Of a DNA stretch of 64,000 nucleotides, positions 25,565 to 34,635 are shown piece by piece. The notes beneath the pieces were generated by a model. That model worked only from the letters and a program-made list of their open reading frames with translations. It had not been told where the DNA came from and ran no database searches. This stretch comes from DASPNH01 sp035626675 (lineage in GTDB: Bacteria > Desulfobacterota > Binatia > UBA1149 > CAITLU01). The stretch is from NCBI GenBank assembly GCA_035626675.1, contig DASPNH010000091.1, positions 1-64,000 on the forward strand, written 5' to 3'. How positions within the stretch are numbered: the first letter of the stretch is position 1; each line of letters begins with the position of its first letter. A program made the translations under genes and the position numbers.

Positions 25565-27886
25565 ATGTCAGTCCAGATTCCGTCATCTGCCGCTCGCGCC
25601 GCGAGCGCCGTAGCGGCCGTGCTTGCGCTGGCCGCGCTTGCGCCCAGCGCCCACGCGCTGAGCGACAACGAGATTCGCTGCCGCGACCTGCTGGCCACCG
25701 CGGCCCGGTACGGCGCGTCCAACATCATGAAAGCACGCACCGAATGCGTTCGCGGCCGGCTTTCGGGCCTGGTGCACCTGAGCACCGACTGTCAGGCCGA
25801 CCCGCCAGCCCTTGGCGGCACCGGCACCGGCGATTCGCGCATCGACCTCAAGCTGAGCAGGCTGCTCGGCACCATCGAAGCCCATTCCCGGCGCCTGACG
25901 AATTTCTGCCAGGACGACGATCCCGCCAAGAACGTCGTGCCCGCCGACGTCCTCGATCCCGCCTCGGCATGCGGCAGCGCCACGAACTGGGATGACGCGG
26001 TCGAATGCGCGGTCTTCCTCGGCAAGGAGGCGGCCGACACGGTCCATGCCCGCCTCGACATCCTGCCGCTCTTCGCTCCTGTGGACGAAGGCGAGGTCGA
26101 GTGCCTGGGACTGACGGCATCGCAGGCGCGCAAGACGCTCTTTACCCTGAACCTTTGGCGCGCGCGGTGCTTCCGCGCCGACGACATGCTGGCCGAGGGT
26201 GGCGGAGTCTACGACTGCGACGCCAACATCACGCCGCCCGGCGCGTTCAACACCACCGGCTGGCTCAAGGCCGACAAACGTCTGGAAGTCCCCGCCGAGA
26301 CTCTCGGCATCGTCCTCTACAACCAGTGCGACAAGGACCTGTTCGTACTCGGCTTCGAGGACATCACTCCTGACCACAGTGGCGGCGAGTGGACGGACCG
26401 CCTGACCCTCGACGACGTCTTCGATTCGCTCAACGATTCCATCGTCGGTGCGGTCACCGGAGTGATGGCCGAGCTCTTCCCCGTCGGCAACTACTGCGGC
26501 GACGGCAGCGTTGCCGGCACCGAAGCCTGCGACGACGGCAACCACGTCAGCAACGATGGCTGCGACCGTGACTGCTCGCTCCCGGCCTGCGCCAACGGTG
26601 CCATCGACGGCGGCAATCCGCCGAATCCGGCCGGCGAGGAGTGCGACGACGGCAATACCGCCGACGGCGACGGCTGCACCTTCGACTGCCTGGTCGAACG
26701 TTGCGGCAACGGCGTTCGCAACCTGGGCTGGGAGGAGGAGTGCGACCATGGCGGCGAATCTCCGGCGTGCGACGACGACTGCACCCACCAGCTCTGCGGC
26801 GACGGCAAGCTCAACGTCAGCGCTGGCGAGCAATGCGACAGCGCCGACGCCAACGATTCGAATGCGCCTGATACTTGCGGCGACGGCTCCGGCCCGAGCC
26901 TGCGCGGTCCCTGCCAGCTGCCCTTCTGTCAGGACGCGGTGCTGGATGCCGGCGAGGTCTGCGACGCCGGAGCCGAGACCAGCGCCTGTGACACCAACTG
27001 CACGCCGGCTTCCTGCGGCGACGGCGACGTCAACGGCACGCGCGGCGAGACGTGCGACGACGGCAACGCGGCCAACGACGACTCGTGCCCGAGCGGCAAT
27101 CCCGCCGGCACGCCGTTCTGCATCACCGCCACCTGCGGGGACGGCTTCGCATGCACCGACGGCGCCACCTGCACCACGGGCCCCGGCGGCGGGCCCGAGC
27201 AATGCGATGGCGACGGCGTGACCGCGACCTGCGACGGCAACTGCTCGACGGCAATGTGCGGCGACGGCACGCTGAACCCGCTCAACGTCACGCCGCCGGC
27301 GCGTGCTTCGGGCGAAGCATGCGACGACGGCAACCTGGTCGACGGCGACGGCTGCGACGGCAACTGCACGATCACCGACTGCGGCAACGGCGTGGTGACC
27401 TCGGGCGAGACCTGCGACGACGGCAATCTGACCAACGGCGACGGCTGCGACGATGCGGCCTCCGGCAACTGCACGCCGACGACCTGCGGCAACGGCATCG
27501 TCACCCCCGGTGAGAGCTGCGACGGCAATGGCGCGGGAATCGGCGGCGAGACGGCAACCTGCGACGCCAATTGCACGGCGGCCGCCTGCAACGACGGCAC
27601 GCTCAACTTCACCGCGGGCGAGGACTGCGACACCGCCGGCAACTCGGCAACGTGCGACAACGACTGCACGTTCGCGGTCTGCGGCGACGGCCGCATCAAC
27701 GGCGCGGCCTCCGAGACCTGCGACGGCAACGGCGCCGGCACCGGCGGCGAGACCGCGACTTGCGACGCCAACTGCACGGCCGCGGTCTGCGGCGACGGCA
27801 CCATCAACGTCAGCGCCGGCGAGCAGTGCGACGACAACAATATGAACAACGGCGACGGCTGCGATTCCGGCTGCGACGTCGAGTAG
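25565..27886 (+). CDS. Exported DUF4215 Cys-rich repeat protein
   Basis: 773 aa. Signal peptide (to about residue 32, ending SAHA), a helical N-terminal domain of about 270 aa with spaced Cys (EIRCRDLLATAARYG..., KARTECVRG), then about 13 tandem units of the DUF4215/Myxococcus Cys-rich type (CGDG-x-GE-x-CDDGN-x-DGDGC-x3-C). The Asp-rich loops suggest Ca2+ binding; the units probably form an extended cell-surface stalk. No C-terminal sorting anchor is seen. ATG 25565 gives the signal peptide. The paralogue at 27898 follows after 11 bp and shares the same plan. Confidence 0.88.
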   Translation: MSVQIPSSAARAASAVAAVLALAALAPSAHALSDNEIRCRDLLATAARYGASNIMKARTECVRGRLSGLVHLSTDCQADPPALGGTGTGDSRIDLKLSRLLGTIEAHSRRLTNFCQDDDPAKNVVPADVLDPASACGSATNWDDAVECAVFLGKEAADTVHARLDILPLFAPVDEGEVECLGLTASQARKTLFTLNLWRARCFRADDMLAEGGGVYDCDANITPPGAFNTTGWLKADKRLEVPAETLGIVLYNQCDKDLFVLGFEDITPDHSGGEWTDRLTLDDVFDSLNDSIVGAVTGVMAELFPVGNYCGDGSVAGTEACDDGNHVSNDGCDRDCSLPACANGAIDGGNPPNPAGEECDDGNTADGDGCTFDCLVERCGNGVRNLGWEEECDHGGESPACDDDCTHQLCGDGKLNVSAGEQCDSADANDSNAPDTCGDGSGPSLRGPCQLPFCQDAVLDAGEVCDAGAETSACDTNCTPASCGDGDVNGTRGETCDDGNAANDDSCPSGNPAGTPFCITATCGDGFACTDGATCTTGPGGGPEQCDGDGVTATCDGNCSTAMCGDGTLNPLNVTPPARASGEACDDGNLVDGDGCDGNCTITDCGNGVVTSGETCDDGNLTNGDGCDDAASGNCTPTTCGNGIVTPGESCDGNGAGIGGETATCDANCTAAACNDGTLNFTAGEDCDTAGNSATCDNDCTFAVCGDGRINGAASETCDGNGAGTGGETATCDANCTAAVCGDGTINVSAGEQCDDNNMNNGDGCDSGCDVE

Positions 27887-27897
27887 GAGGCATGACG

Positions 27898-30561
27898 ATG
27901 AAGACTTCGATGCATCCTGTCCGCCTCCTTCGATTCCCACTGGCCGCTCTTGCCACTGCCGCGGCTCTAATTGCCGCTCCGGCAGGCGCGCAGCTGACCG
28001 ACGCCGAAGTACGGTGCCGTGACGCGGCCTCGCGGGTCGCGCGCGGCGCGATGGCCACGGCCCTGCAGGTTCGCGTCAACTGCGTTCGCCGCACCGCCTT
28101 CGGCTCTTTCGACCCGAGCATCAATTGCATGGAGGATCCCGAGGAACTCGGCGGGCCCGGCACCGGCGACCTTCAGGCCGACCGTCGCCTGCAGCTTCTG
28201 GCCTTCAGCGGCGAGCGTGCGGGTGAGGTCCTGTCGCGTCGCTGCCTGAACGACGACAACCCGCTCCTCAACGTGCTGCCGAGCGACGTCGACCTGGACG
28301 ACGCCTGCTCGCCGGCCTCCGACGACTGGGCGGACGTGGGTCAGTGCCTCGTCGACATCGGCATGGAGACGGCCAAGATCTTCATGCCGGCGCTGAACCT
28401 GCCCGGTCCCGGCCCGCTGGCGCCGTCGGCGCTGGCCTGCATGGACGCGATCAATGCGCAGGCCCGGCGTACCATCGGCGCGCAGGCACGCTTCCGCTCG
28501 CTGTGCTTCCGCGACGACGACAAGAAGGTCGCGGGCGCGCTCGATTGCGGCGCCACGATCATGCCGCCGGGCACCGTCGAGACCACCCTGATCGACAAGT
28601 ACGACAAGCGCATCGGCGAGGTCTTCCCGAAGCTGGCGCGGGACATCGAGGAGTTCTGCGACATCCCGCTGGCCACCACCGGCTACGACCAGATCACGCC
28701 CGATGTCACCGGCGGCCGCTTCGAGGGCCGCATCACGGTGTGGGACATCCAGGAGCACCTCAACGACCGCCTGGCCGAAGCCGTGCATGCCGTCATTTTC
28801 GGCGACACCGGAGTGGAGGCCCTGTTCCTCGGCGCGCAGACCGGCGGCTTCTGCGGCGACGGAAGCCAGCAGGGCGGCGAGCAGTGCGACGACGGCAACA
28901 ATTTCTCGTGCGACGGCTGCGACCGTGACTGCACGCTGCCGGTGTGCGGCAACGGTGCGATCTGCGACGACGAGGAGTGCGACGACGGCAACGACTTCGA
29001 TGCCGACAATTGCTCCAACTCGTGCGTATCGCGCGTCTGCGGCAACGGCGTGACCAATCCGGGTTGGGACGAGGACTGCGACGACGTCGGCTTCTCGGCC
29101 ACCTGTGACGACGACTGCACGTTCGCGCTGTGCGGCGACGCGCTCGTCAACAACCCGTCCGGAGAGACGTGCGACGAGGGCACCGGCCTCCCCAACAATC
29201 AGGCTCTGAACACGCCGACCTGCGATTCGAACTGCTCGGCTCCTGCCTGCCCGGACGGTCACCACAACCCGCTCAACACCAATGCTCCTGCTCCGGGCAG
29301 CGGCGAAGAGTGCGATACGGGCGGCAACTCCCTGTCATGCGATGCGAACTGCACGATCGCGTCCTGCGGCGACGGCTGGACCAATCCCGTGCGCGGCGAA
29401 CAGTGCGACGACAGTAATTTCTCGGACACCGACGACTGTCCCAGCAGCTCGACGGTGCCGGGCTCGTTCTGCAGGACGGCGTTCTGCGGAGACGGCTTCC
29501 AGTGCACGGGCGGCGGCTGCTCCAGTCCCGAGTTCTGCGACGACGGCACCGGCAGCCTCGGATCATCGGAATCGGCCGACTGCGACGACGACTGCAGCGC
29601 CGTGGTCTGTGGCGATTCCAACGTCAACACCACCTCAGGCGAGCAGTGCGACGCCGGCGCCAGCAACAGCGACACGCGCACCTGCACGGCCGGCTGTCAG
29701 ACGGCGGTTTGCGGTGACGGCCTGACCTGCTCGCACGCCAGCTGCACCACCGGCCAGGGCGGGACGCCCGAAGGCTGCGACGATGCCGACGGCGAGAACA
29801 ACGACCCGTGCCGCAACGACTGCGAGCTGGCCAGCTGTGGTGACGGCGTGCTGTGCAATGACCCGACCTGCGCTACCGGACCTGGCGGCGGAATCGAGCA
29901 GTGCGACACCAGCGGTCAGTCCGCCACCTGCGACTCCGATTGCAGTACGGCAGGCTGCGGCGACTCGCAGTTCAATCTCTCGGCGGGCGAGCAGTGCGAC
30001 ACCGGGGGCAACAGCGCCACCTGCGATGCCAACTGCACGTTCCCGGCCTGTCCCGACGGTACCGTCAATCCGGCGGCCGGCGAGGAGTGCGACGACAACA
30101 ACGCGAGCAACAACGATCGCTGCATCAACTCGTGCGACGCCGCGTTCTGCGGCGACGGCTTGACCTGCAACGCCGCCAACTGCACCAGCGGCCCCGGCGG
30201 TGGCGTCGAGCAGTGCGACGGAAATGGCGAGAGTTTCGGGTGCGACGCCGATTGTTCGAACGCGTCCTGCGGCGACGGCCAGACCAACGCCACGCGCGGC
30301 GAGGACTGCGACGGCGCCGGCGAGACCTTCGCCTGCGATGCCAACTGCACGACCGCGGGCTGCGGCGATGGCACGGTCAACGCCACGCGCGGCGAGGACT
30401 GCGACGACGCCGGCGAGACGTTTGCCTGCGACGCCAACTGCACGACCGCAGGCTGCGGCGATGGCACGGTCAACGCCACGCGCGGCGAGGTCTGTGACGA
30501 CGGCATGGACAACGGCAACGGCCCTGGCTTCTGCCTCGCCGACTGCTCCGCCGTTGAGTAG
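27898..30561 (+). CDS. Exported DUF4215 Cys-rich repeat protein (tandem paralogue)
   Basis: 887 aa with the same plan as 25565: signal peptide (ending AAPAGA), a homologous helical Cys domain (AEVRCRDAASRVARG..., RVNCVRR, 'LGGPGTGDLQADRRL'), then about 16 DUF4215-type units. The last units are near-identical 93-bp DNA repeats, evidence of recent expansion. ATG 27898 lies seven bases after TAGGAGG; ATG 27892 is too close to it. The pair is probably one operon, closed by the palindromic terminator at 30563. It may be a surface adhesin or Ca2+-stabilised stalk (inference). Confidence 0.88.
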   Translation: MKTSMHPVRLLRFPLAALATAAALIAAPAGAQLTDAEVRCRDAASRVARGAMATALQVRVNCVRRTAFGSFDPSINCMEDPEELGGPGTGDLQADRRLQLLAFSGERAGEVLSRRCLNDDNPLLNVLPSDVDLDDACSPASDDWADVGQCLVDIGMETAKIFMPALNLPGPGPLAPSALACMDAINAQARRTIGAQARFRSLCFRDDDKKVAGALDCGATIMPPGTVETTLIDKYDKRIGEVFPKLARDIEEFCDIPLATTGYDQITPDVTGGRFEGRITVWDIQEHLNDRLAEAVHAVIFGDTGVEALFLGAQTGGFCGDGSQQGGEQCDDGNNFSCDGCDRDCTLPVCGNGAICDDEECDDGNDFDADNCSNSCVSRVCGNGVTNPGWDEDCDDVGFSATCDDDCTFALCGDALVNNPSGETCDEGTGLPNNQALNTPTCDSNCSAPACPDGHHNPLNTNAPAPGSGEECDTGGNSLSCDANCTIASCGDGWTNPVRGEQCDDSNFSDTDDCPSSSTVPGSFCRTAFCGDGFQCTGGGCSSPEFCDDGTGSLGSSESADCDDDCSAVVCGDSNVNTTSGEQCDAGASNSDTRTCTAGCQTAVCGDGLTCSHASCTTGQGGTPEGCDDADGENNDPCRNDCELASCGDGVLCNDPTCATGPGGGIEQCDTSGQSATCDSDCSTAGCGDSQFNLSAGEQCDTGGNSATCDANCTFPACPDGTVNPAAGEECDDNNASNNDRCINSCDAAFCGDGLTCNAANCTSGPGGGVEQCDGNGESFGCDADCSNASCGDGQTNATRGEDCDGAGETFACDANCTTAGCGDGTVNATRGEDCDDAGETFACDANCTTAGCGDGTVNATRGEVCDDGMDNGNGPGFCLADCSAVE
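30268..30500 (+). repeat. 93-bp tandem DNA repeat within the DUF4215 gene
   Basis: Units begin with TGCGGCGA at 30268, 30361 and 30454; the first two are full 93-bp copies differing at few positions, and the third matches for about 45 bp before the C-terminus. Each full unit encodes one 31-aa Cys-rich module with six Cys. The high DNA identity makes the gene end prone to copy-number change and assembly collapse. Confidence 0.85.
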
Positions 30562-30562
30562 A

Positions 30563-30606
30563 AAAAGGGGTCAGGCACCTTTCAAAAAAGGTGCCTGACC
30601 CCTTTT
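30563..30606. repeat. Family A palindrome acting as bidirectional terminator
   Basis: Perfect 20-bp arms, AAAAGGGGTCAGGCACCTTT at 30563-30582 and its complement at 30587-30606, four-base loop CAAA. It starts at the stop of the DUF4215 gene and lies just before the stop of the convergent gene at 30616; A and T runs on both ends give a U tail in either direction. The most perfect copy of the GGGGTCAGG family here. Confidence 0.9.
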
Positions 30607-30615
30607 GTTTTTCTG

Positions 30616-31023
30616 TCAGCGTCCGAGACGGATGGGGCCGCTGCGACGCGGTGGCGGCGCGGCGTTGTCGCCGATGTTGCCGCCGGACCATGAGCCGATC
30701 CCGCCGCCGCGGTAGACGCCGAGGCCGTGATCGCGGCCGCCTTCTATGCTTGCGCCGTTCAGCGATCCGAGGTTGTCGCCGTGCGATCCGAAGCGGCGCG
30801 TTCCCGTTCCGTCGCCGAGGCGACCCAGGCCGTTCGAGTGCGCGCCGAGGCTGCGCGTTCCGGTCCGGGTCCCGAGCCGGCGCCCGGTGGCGTCGCCGAA
30901 ATCGTCATTCTGAGGGAAGGTGCCGAACCGTACGACGTCGCCGTGATCGGGGCTTTCGTGGGCGATTGCCGGGGAGCAGGCGAGTGCCAGGATCGTCGCG
31001 GCCAATGCGGAGGCGAGCTTCAT
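30616..31023 (-). CDS. Small exported Gly-rich protein, unknown
   Basis: 135 aa. Signal peptide MKLASALAATILALACSPAIA, then a mature part of low complexity dominated by Gly, Arg, Asn, Ser and Thr, with loosely repeated LGTRTGTRSLG / LGRLGDGTGTRRFG / GDNLGSLNGAS segments. The Cys at residue 16 lies before the predicted signal-peptidase site; a lipoprotein reading is not supported. Not recognised. Convergent with the DUF4215 operon and divergent from the PI-PLC-like gene. Confidence 0.6.
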   Translation of the reverse strand: MKLASALAATILALACSPAIAHESPDHGDVVRFGTFPQNDDFGDATGRRLGTRTGTRSLGAHSNGLGRLGDGTGTRRFGSHGDNLGSLNGASIEGGRDHGLGVYRGGGIGSWSGGNIGDNAAPPPRRSGPIRLGR

Positions 31024-31215
31024 GCCCGAAGCTTAGACCTCTCGACTGCCTTCGGCCAGCCCGGGAATGCGCCGCAGCGGCGTGTGGTGGTCGTGCGGGT
31101 ACAGTCCACCGCGCCGACGGCCGCGTTTCCTCTTGGAACCGCCTCGGCCCGCGTGCGATAACCGGCCCATCGTAGCCGGTCGCGTCCACCGCGGCCTCGG
31201 CTGGGGGAATCCAAA

Positions 31216-32838
31216 ATGATCAGCATTCGTCAGGCGCTGGGCGCCGCATTCGCCGTGGCTTGTCTCGCGCAACCGAGCGCCGCGCAGGTCCAGAGCGCCG
31301 AGCAGCAGAAATGCCTGCAGTCGACGGCCACCGCCTCGGCCAAGCTCGCCAAGGCGCGCGCCAAGGAATACGCGAAGTGCCTGAAGAGCGCCGCTGGCGA
31401 GGACCTGGTCGGATGCTCGGCCGAGGACTGCGTTGCCAGCGACGCCAGCGGCAAGGTCGGCGATGCGCTGGCCAAGCTGCGCGACATCTCGAGCGCCAGC
31501 TGCCGCACCCAGCCCGACTTCGCCTACCGGCATCCCTCGCTGGTGGGCAGCGTCGTCGTCGACGAGACCATCGGCCTGTTCGACGATGTCCTGGGACCCG
31601 ATCTCGACGACGTGGCGATCCTCAAGAGCGAGGACGCCCGTGGCGCGGCCTGTCAGGGCAAGATCCTGAAAGCAGCGACCAAGCTCGGCCTGACGATGAC
31701 CAGCCTCTACGACGCGTGCCGCAAGGCGGCAGTCCCTACCGTTACCTCGGCCGAAGCGCTGGCCGATTGTCTCGACGCCATCACGGCCGACGACAGCGGA
31801 AAGGTCGCGGCAGCAGAGCGCGGCATCGATGCGGCGGTTGCCGGTACCTGTGCGGGCCTGGACATGAACACCGTGCTCGATGGCTCGTGCGACGGGGCTC
31901 CCGATCTCGGCGACTGCGTGGCCGAGCGGGCGCGCTGCCGCGCCTGCCGTCGCGCCAGCAGCAGCGACGATCTCGGCACCGACTGCGACCTGTTCGACGA
32001 CGGGAACGCCGACGGAAGCTGCACCGGCGTCGCGGGCCGTTGCAACGGACGCGCCGACCTGTGCGACCGTACTTTCGACGAAGTCGCCCATCCCACCACG
32101 CACAACGCCTACTCGAGCATCGAGGACGACTGGTTCGGACCCAATCAGCGTTACGGCCTGACGCGCCAGCTCGCCGAAGGCATCACCTCGATGATGCTCG
32201 ACAGCTACGAGTACGAGGGCGGCCTATGGTTCTGCCACGGCTCATGCAGCTACGGCGGGCCCACGACCATCGGCAAGACCTCGATGGTCGATGGCCTGTC
32301 GGCGATCCGCGAGCACCTGCTCGTGGATCCCGAATCGGTGGTCAGCATCATCTTCGAAAGCTACATCACCGAGGCGCAGATGCAGCAGGCGTTCACGGAT
32401 GCCGGCCTGATGCCGTACCTGCACGAGCAGCCGGTGGGCATGCCGTGGCCGGCCATGCAGCAGCTCGTCGCTTCGGGAAAGCGCCTGATCGTCTTCACCG
32501 ACGACTCGGCCGCGTCGCTGCCCTGGCATCACTACGTGTGGGACTTCGCGTGGGAGACCCCGTACTCGTTCGAGAGCGCCGAGGACTTCGTCTGCTCGAT
32601 CAACCGCGGCGACATGGCCAACAGCCTCTACATTCTCAACCACTTCCTGACCGACCTGGTCGGCTCGCCGCAGCTTGCGAACCAGGTCAACCACAACCCG
32701 CTGTTCGAGGATCGCGCGCTGCAGTGCCAGACCGAGAGCGGGCGCCTGCCGAATTTCGTCACCGTCGACTTCTACGACATCGGCGACGTGTTCGAGGTGA
32801 CCGATACGCTGAATGGCTTCGCGCAGTGCGCTGAATAG
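31216..32838 (+). CDS. Exported PI-PLC-like phosphodiesterase with Cys-paired N-domain
   Basis: 540 aa. Signal peptide (to about residue 22), two repeats of a Cys-paired Ala/Lys-rich helical domain (KCLQSTATASAKLAKARAKE..., ACQGKILKAATKLG...), then a PLC-like TIM-barrel phosphodiesterase domain from about residue 285. The catalytic-His region is HPTTHNAYSSIED, the second His WFCHGSC; DSYEYEGGLWFCH supplies acidic residues. Such secreted enzymes cleave phosphoinositides, GPI or other phosphodiesters. ATG 31216. A hairpin terminator follows the stop. Confidence 0.85.
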   Translation: MISIRQALGAAFAVACLAQPSAAQVQSAEQQKCLQSTATASAKLAKARAKEYAKCLKSAAGEDLVGCSAEDCVASDASGKVGDALAKLRDISSASCRTQPDFAYRHPSLVGSVVVDETIGLFDDVLGPDLDDVAILKSEDARGAACQGKILKAATKLGLTMTSLYDACRKAAVPTVTSAEALADCLDAITADDSGKVAAAERGIDAAVAGTCAGLDMNTVLDGSCDGAPDLGDCVAERARCRACRRASSSDDLGTDCDLFDDGNADGSCTGVAGRCNGRADLCDRTFDEVAHPTTHNAYSSIEDDWFGPNQRYGLTRQLAEGITSMMLDSYEYEGGLWFCHGSCSYGGPTTIGKTSMVDGLSAIREHLLVDPESVVSIIFESYITEAQMQQAFTDAGLMPYLHEQPVGMPWPAMQQLVASGKRLIVFTDDSAASLPWHHYVWDFAWETPYSFESAEDFVCSINRGDMANSLYILNHFLTDLVGSPQLANQVNHNPLFEDRALQCQTESGRLPNFVTVDFYDIGDVFEVTDTLNGFAQCAE

Positions 32839-32841
32839 TGG

Positions 32842-32868
32842 CAGGCCGCGCCCACTGTGCGCGGCCTG
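32842..32868 (+). terminator. Hairpin terminator
   Basis: CAGGCCGCGC (32842-32851) and its complement (32859-32868) begin three bases after the PI-PLC-like stop. GC-rich perfect stem without a T run. Confidence 0.55.
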
Positions 32869-32973
32869 AAGTGACGTCGTCGAATGAAGACATTCACCGC
32901 TGCGCTGGCTTGGCGGTGTACGTTGGCAGGTGAACTGCCCTGGCGCTGAAGTGACGTGGTCGCGTCCGGAGCT

Positions 32974-33990
32974 TCACCACTTTGCGTAGTGCCGTTCCAT
33001 GTAGCCGTACAGGTTCTCGATCGTTACGGCTTCGCCGGTCGTTGTCGTCAGCTTGCCGGTGTAGCGGCCGAAGAGCTGCTGGAAGTTGGTTGCGACGATC
33101 AGGGCGTTGACCTTCTCGGTGTGGCGGCCTTCGGGCGTGAACGACAGGTCGACGCCCTTGCCGCGTACGCTCCACGGCTTCATGAGCTCCCGGCGGTCGT
33201 AGTCGAAGGCGACGGTGCCGGTGGTGTGCAGTTTGCCGTCGATCCAGAAGCAGCTTTCGGTGTAGCTGGTCTCGTTGACGCCGCACGACAGGTTCATCCC
33301 GACCACGCGCCCGTCGGCGAGGCGGCCGGCAAGGCAGGCCCAGTTCCAGAACGTCTCGCGGCGCATGTAGCCGGCGCTCCAGTCGTTGTGTCCGAAGATC
33401 CCGATCTCGCCAAGATCGATGCGGCGCCCGTTCCACGTCGCGCTTCCCGTCACCGCAGCGCCGGCGGTCTTGCGCGCGAACACCCAGCCGGTGGCGCCGG
33501 CTGGCGTGCAGATCCACATCGGCTCGATGCGCGGGCTCTGCTCGTCGAACAGGGCGTCGATCTCGACGCCGTCGGCCAGCTTGACCCACAGGTGCCGCTG
33601 CTGCGGCGTGCGCGTGGCCGTCATCGCGAAGTGATTGGATCCGCTGCGCAAGGTCGCGCTTCCATCCTCGGGGCGCTGGTCGAAACGGCAGCCGAGCCCC
33701 AGCGGCGCCCGAAAGCTGTGCTCGACGAGGCGGCGGCTCGCCGGCTCGTAGAAGTAGACGAAGGCCGTGGCCACGTACTTGATGTCGGCGATGGCGCAGC
33801 CGAACAGCAGCGTGGGTGAGAGACCGCCGAGAAACTGGAACTGGTTGAAGCCGAAGTGCCTGGCCAGTGCACCGCGCGGCCGGTCGTGCGGACTCAGCAG
33901 CGCGAAATCCCGGTGGTTCACGTCCAGGACGGGCTCGGCGAAGGTCCCGAAACGCACTTCGCCGCGATCGTCGATGAGCTGGTCGGCCAT
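32974..33990 (-). CDS. DUF2804 family protein
   Basis: 338 aa, matching the DUF2804 family: start MADQLIDDRGEVRFGTFAEP, the block 'HFGFNQFQFLGGLSP', GHNDWSAGYMRRETFWNWA and the C-terminal QQLFGRYTG. The family has a predicted lipocalin-like beta fold resembling carotenoid 1,2-hydratase/AttH-like domains (family knowledge), suggesting lipid binding or modification; no activity is established. ATG 33990 is chosen because homology begins there; the frame is open to 34221 but that part overlaps the terminator of the next gene. Confidence 0.85.
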   Translation of the reverse strand: MADQLIDDRGEVRFGTFAEPVLDVNHRDFALLSPHDRPRGALARHFGFNQFQFLGGLSPTLLFGCAIADIKYVATAFVYFYEPASRRLVEHSFRAPLGLGCRFDQRPEDGSATLRSGSNHFAMTATRTPQQRHLWVKLADGVEIDALFDEQSPRIEPMWICTPAGATGWVFARKTAGAAVTGSATWNGRRIDLGEIGIFGHNDWSAGYMRRETFWNWACLAGRLADGRVVGMNLSCGVNETSYTESCFWIDGKLHTTGTVAFDYDRRELMKPWSVRGKGVDLSFTPEGRHTEKVNALIVATNFQQLFGRYTGKLTTTTGEAVTIENLYGYMERHYAKW

Positions 33991-34051
33991 GAACGCACCG
34001 ATAGCGAAGGAAGCCCGTTGGGCCAAGCGGTTGGAACGGCGCTGCGCGGGC

Positions 34052-34094
34052 AAAAAAAAACCGCGGTCGCTGCTCGTGACTGCAGCGACCGCGG
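34052..34094 (-). terminator. Rho-independent terminator (minus strand)
   Basis: A perfect 13-bp stem, CCGCGGTCGCTGC (34061-34073) with its complement at 34082-34094, followed on the minus strand by nine U. It lies downstream of the lipoprotein gene at 34152 and before the DUF2804 start, so the two genes are separate units. Confidence 0.88.
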
Positions 34095-34151
34095 CATCAC
34101 CGATGCCGAACGCCCGTCCGAAGAAGCGAGCGCCGGCAAATTTTCGCAAGT

Positions 34152-34424
34152 CTACGGAGTCCAGTATCCGGCCGACCATTCCCAGTCGGCGCCGTTCCAT
34201 TCCCAATGGCCTTCGACCCAACGGAACTCGGACGAAGGGGGCGTCGTACGGATCTCCACGCGCGGATCGGGCATGGGCGGGCGTTGTACGACGATGTCGT
34301 GCGAGACGACCGGCGAGCGAGTCGTCGTCGTGTGGATCTCGTGTTCACGTTTGACGACGCAGCCCGTGCCGAGAAGCGGCATCGTGGCCACGACCATCGT
34401 GATGAATGTCAGAGGTTTTACCAT
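34152..34424 (-). CDS. WxxGxW-repeat lipoprotein
   Basis: 90 aa. Lipoprotein signal with the lipobox LLGTGC (Cys at about residue 21), a short Thr/Pro-rich linker and the C-terminal motif WVEGHWEWNGADWEWSAGYW, two-and-a-half WxxGxW-type units as in the YXWGXW/WXXGXW Pfam family of small cell-envelope proteins. Function unknown. ATG 34424 is preceded by GGTGAG; upstream in-frame codons lack a signal. Confidence 0.8.
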   Translation of the reverse strand: MVKPLTFITMVVATMPLLGTGCVVKREHEIHTTTTRSPVVSHDIVVQRPPMPDPRVEIRTTPPSSEFRWVEGHWEWNGADWEWSAGYWTP

Positions 34425-34635
34425 GATCTCACCATCCTTGTTCGCTTCACGCCGCACTCGGCAATTCACGAACTCACAGCAACTGGATGGTTACACGCGA
34501 GTTCGTATCCAGGTAGAGAGGTGGACGTGCGCATCGCCGGAATCTTCGGCGCAATGACACCGAAGGGGGATCATGAAATGCAATTCGCGCGCGATTGCGT
34601 CGCGCACGGATGCAACGACTCGAACTCGGGGGACG

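Noticed and set aside
25583..27940. 785-aa minus-strand frame opposite the first DUF4215 gene
   Set aside because: It mirrors the periodic CGDG/GEQC codons of the repeat gene on the other strand; its Ala/Val/Gly-rich sequence has no domain or start signal.
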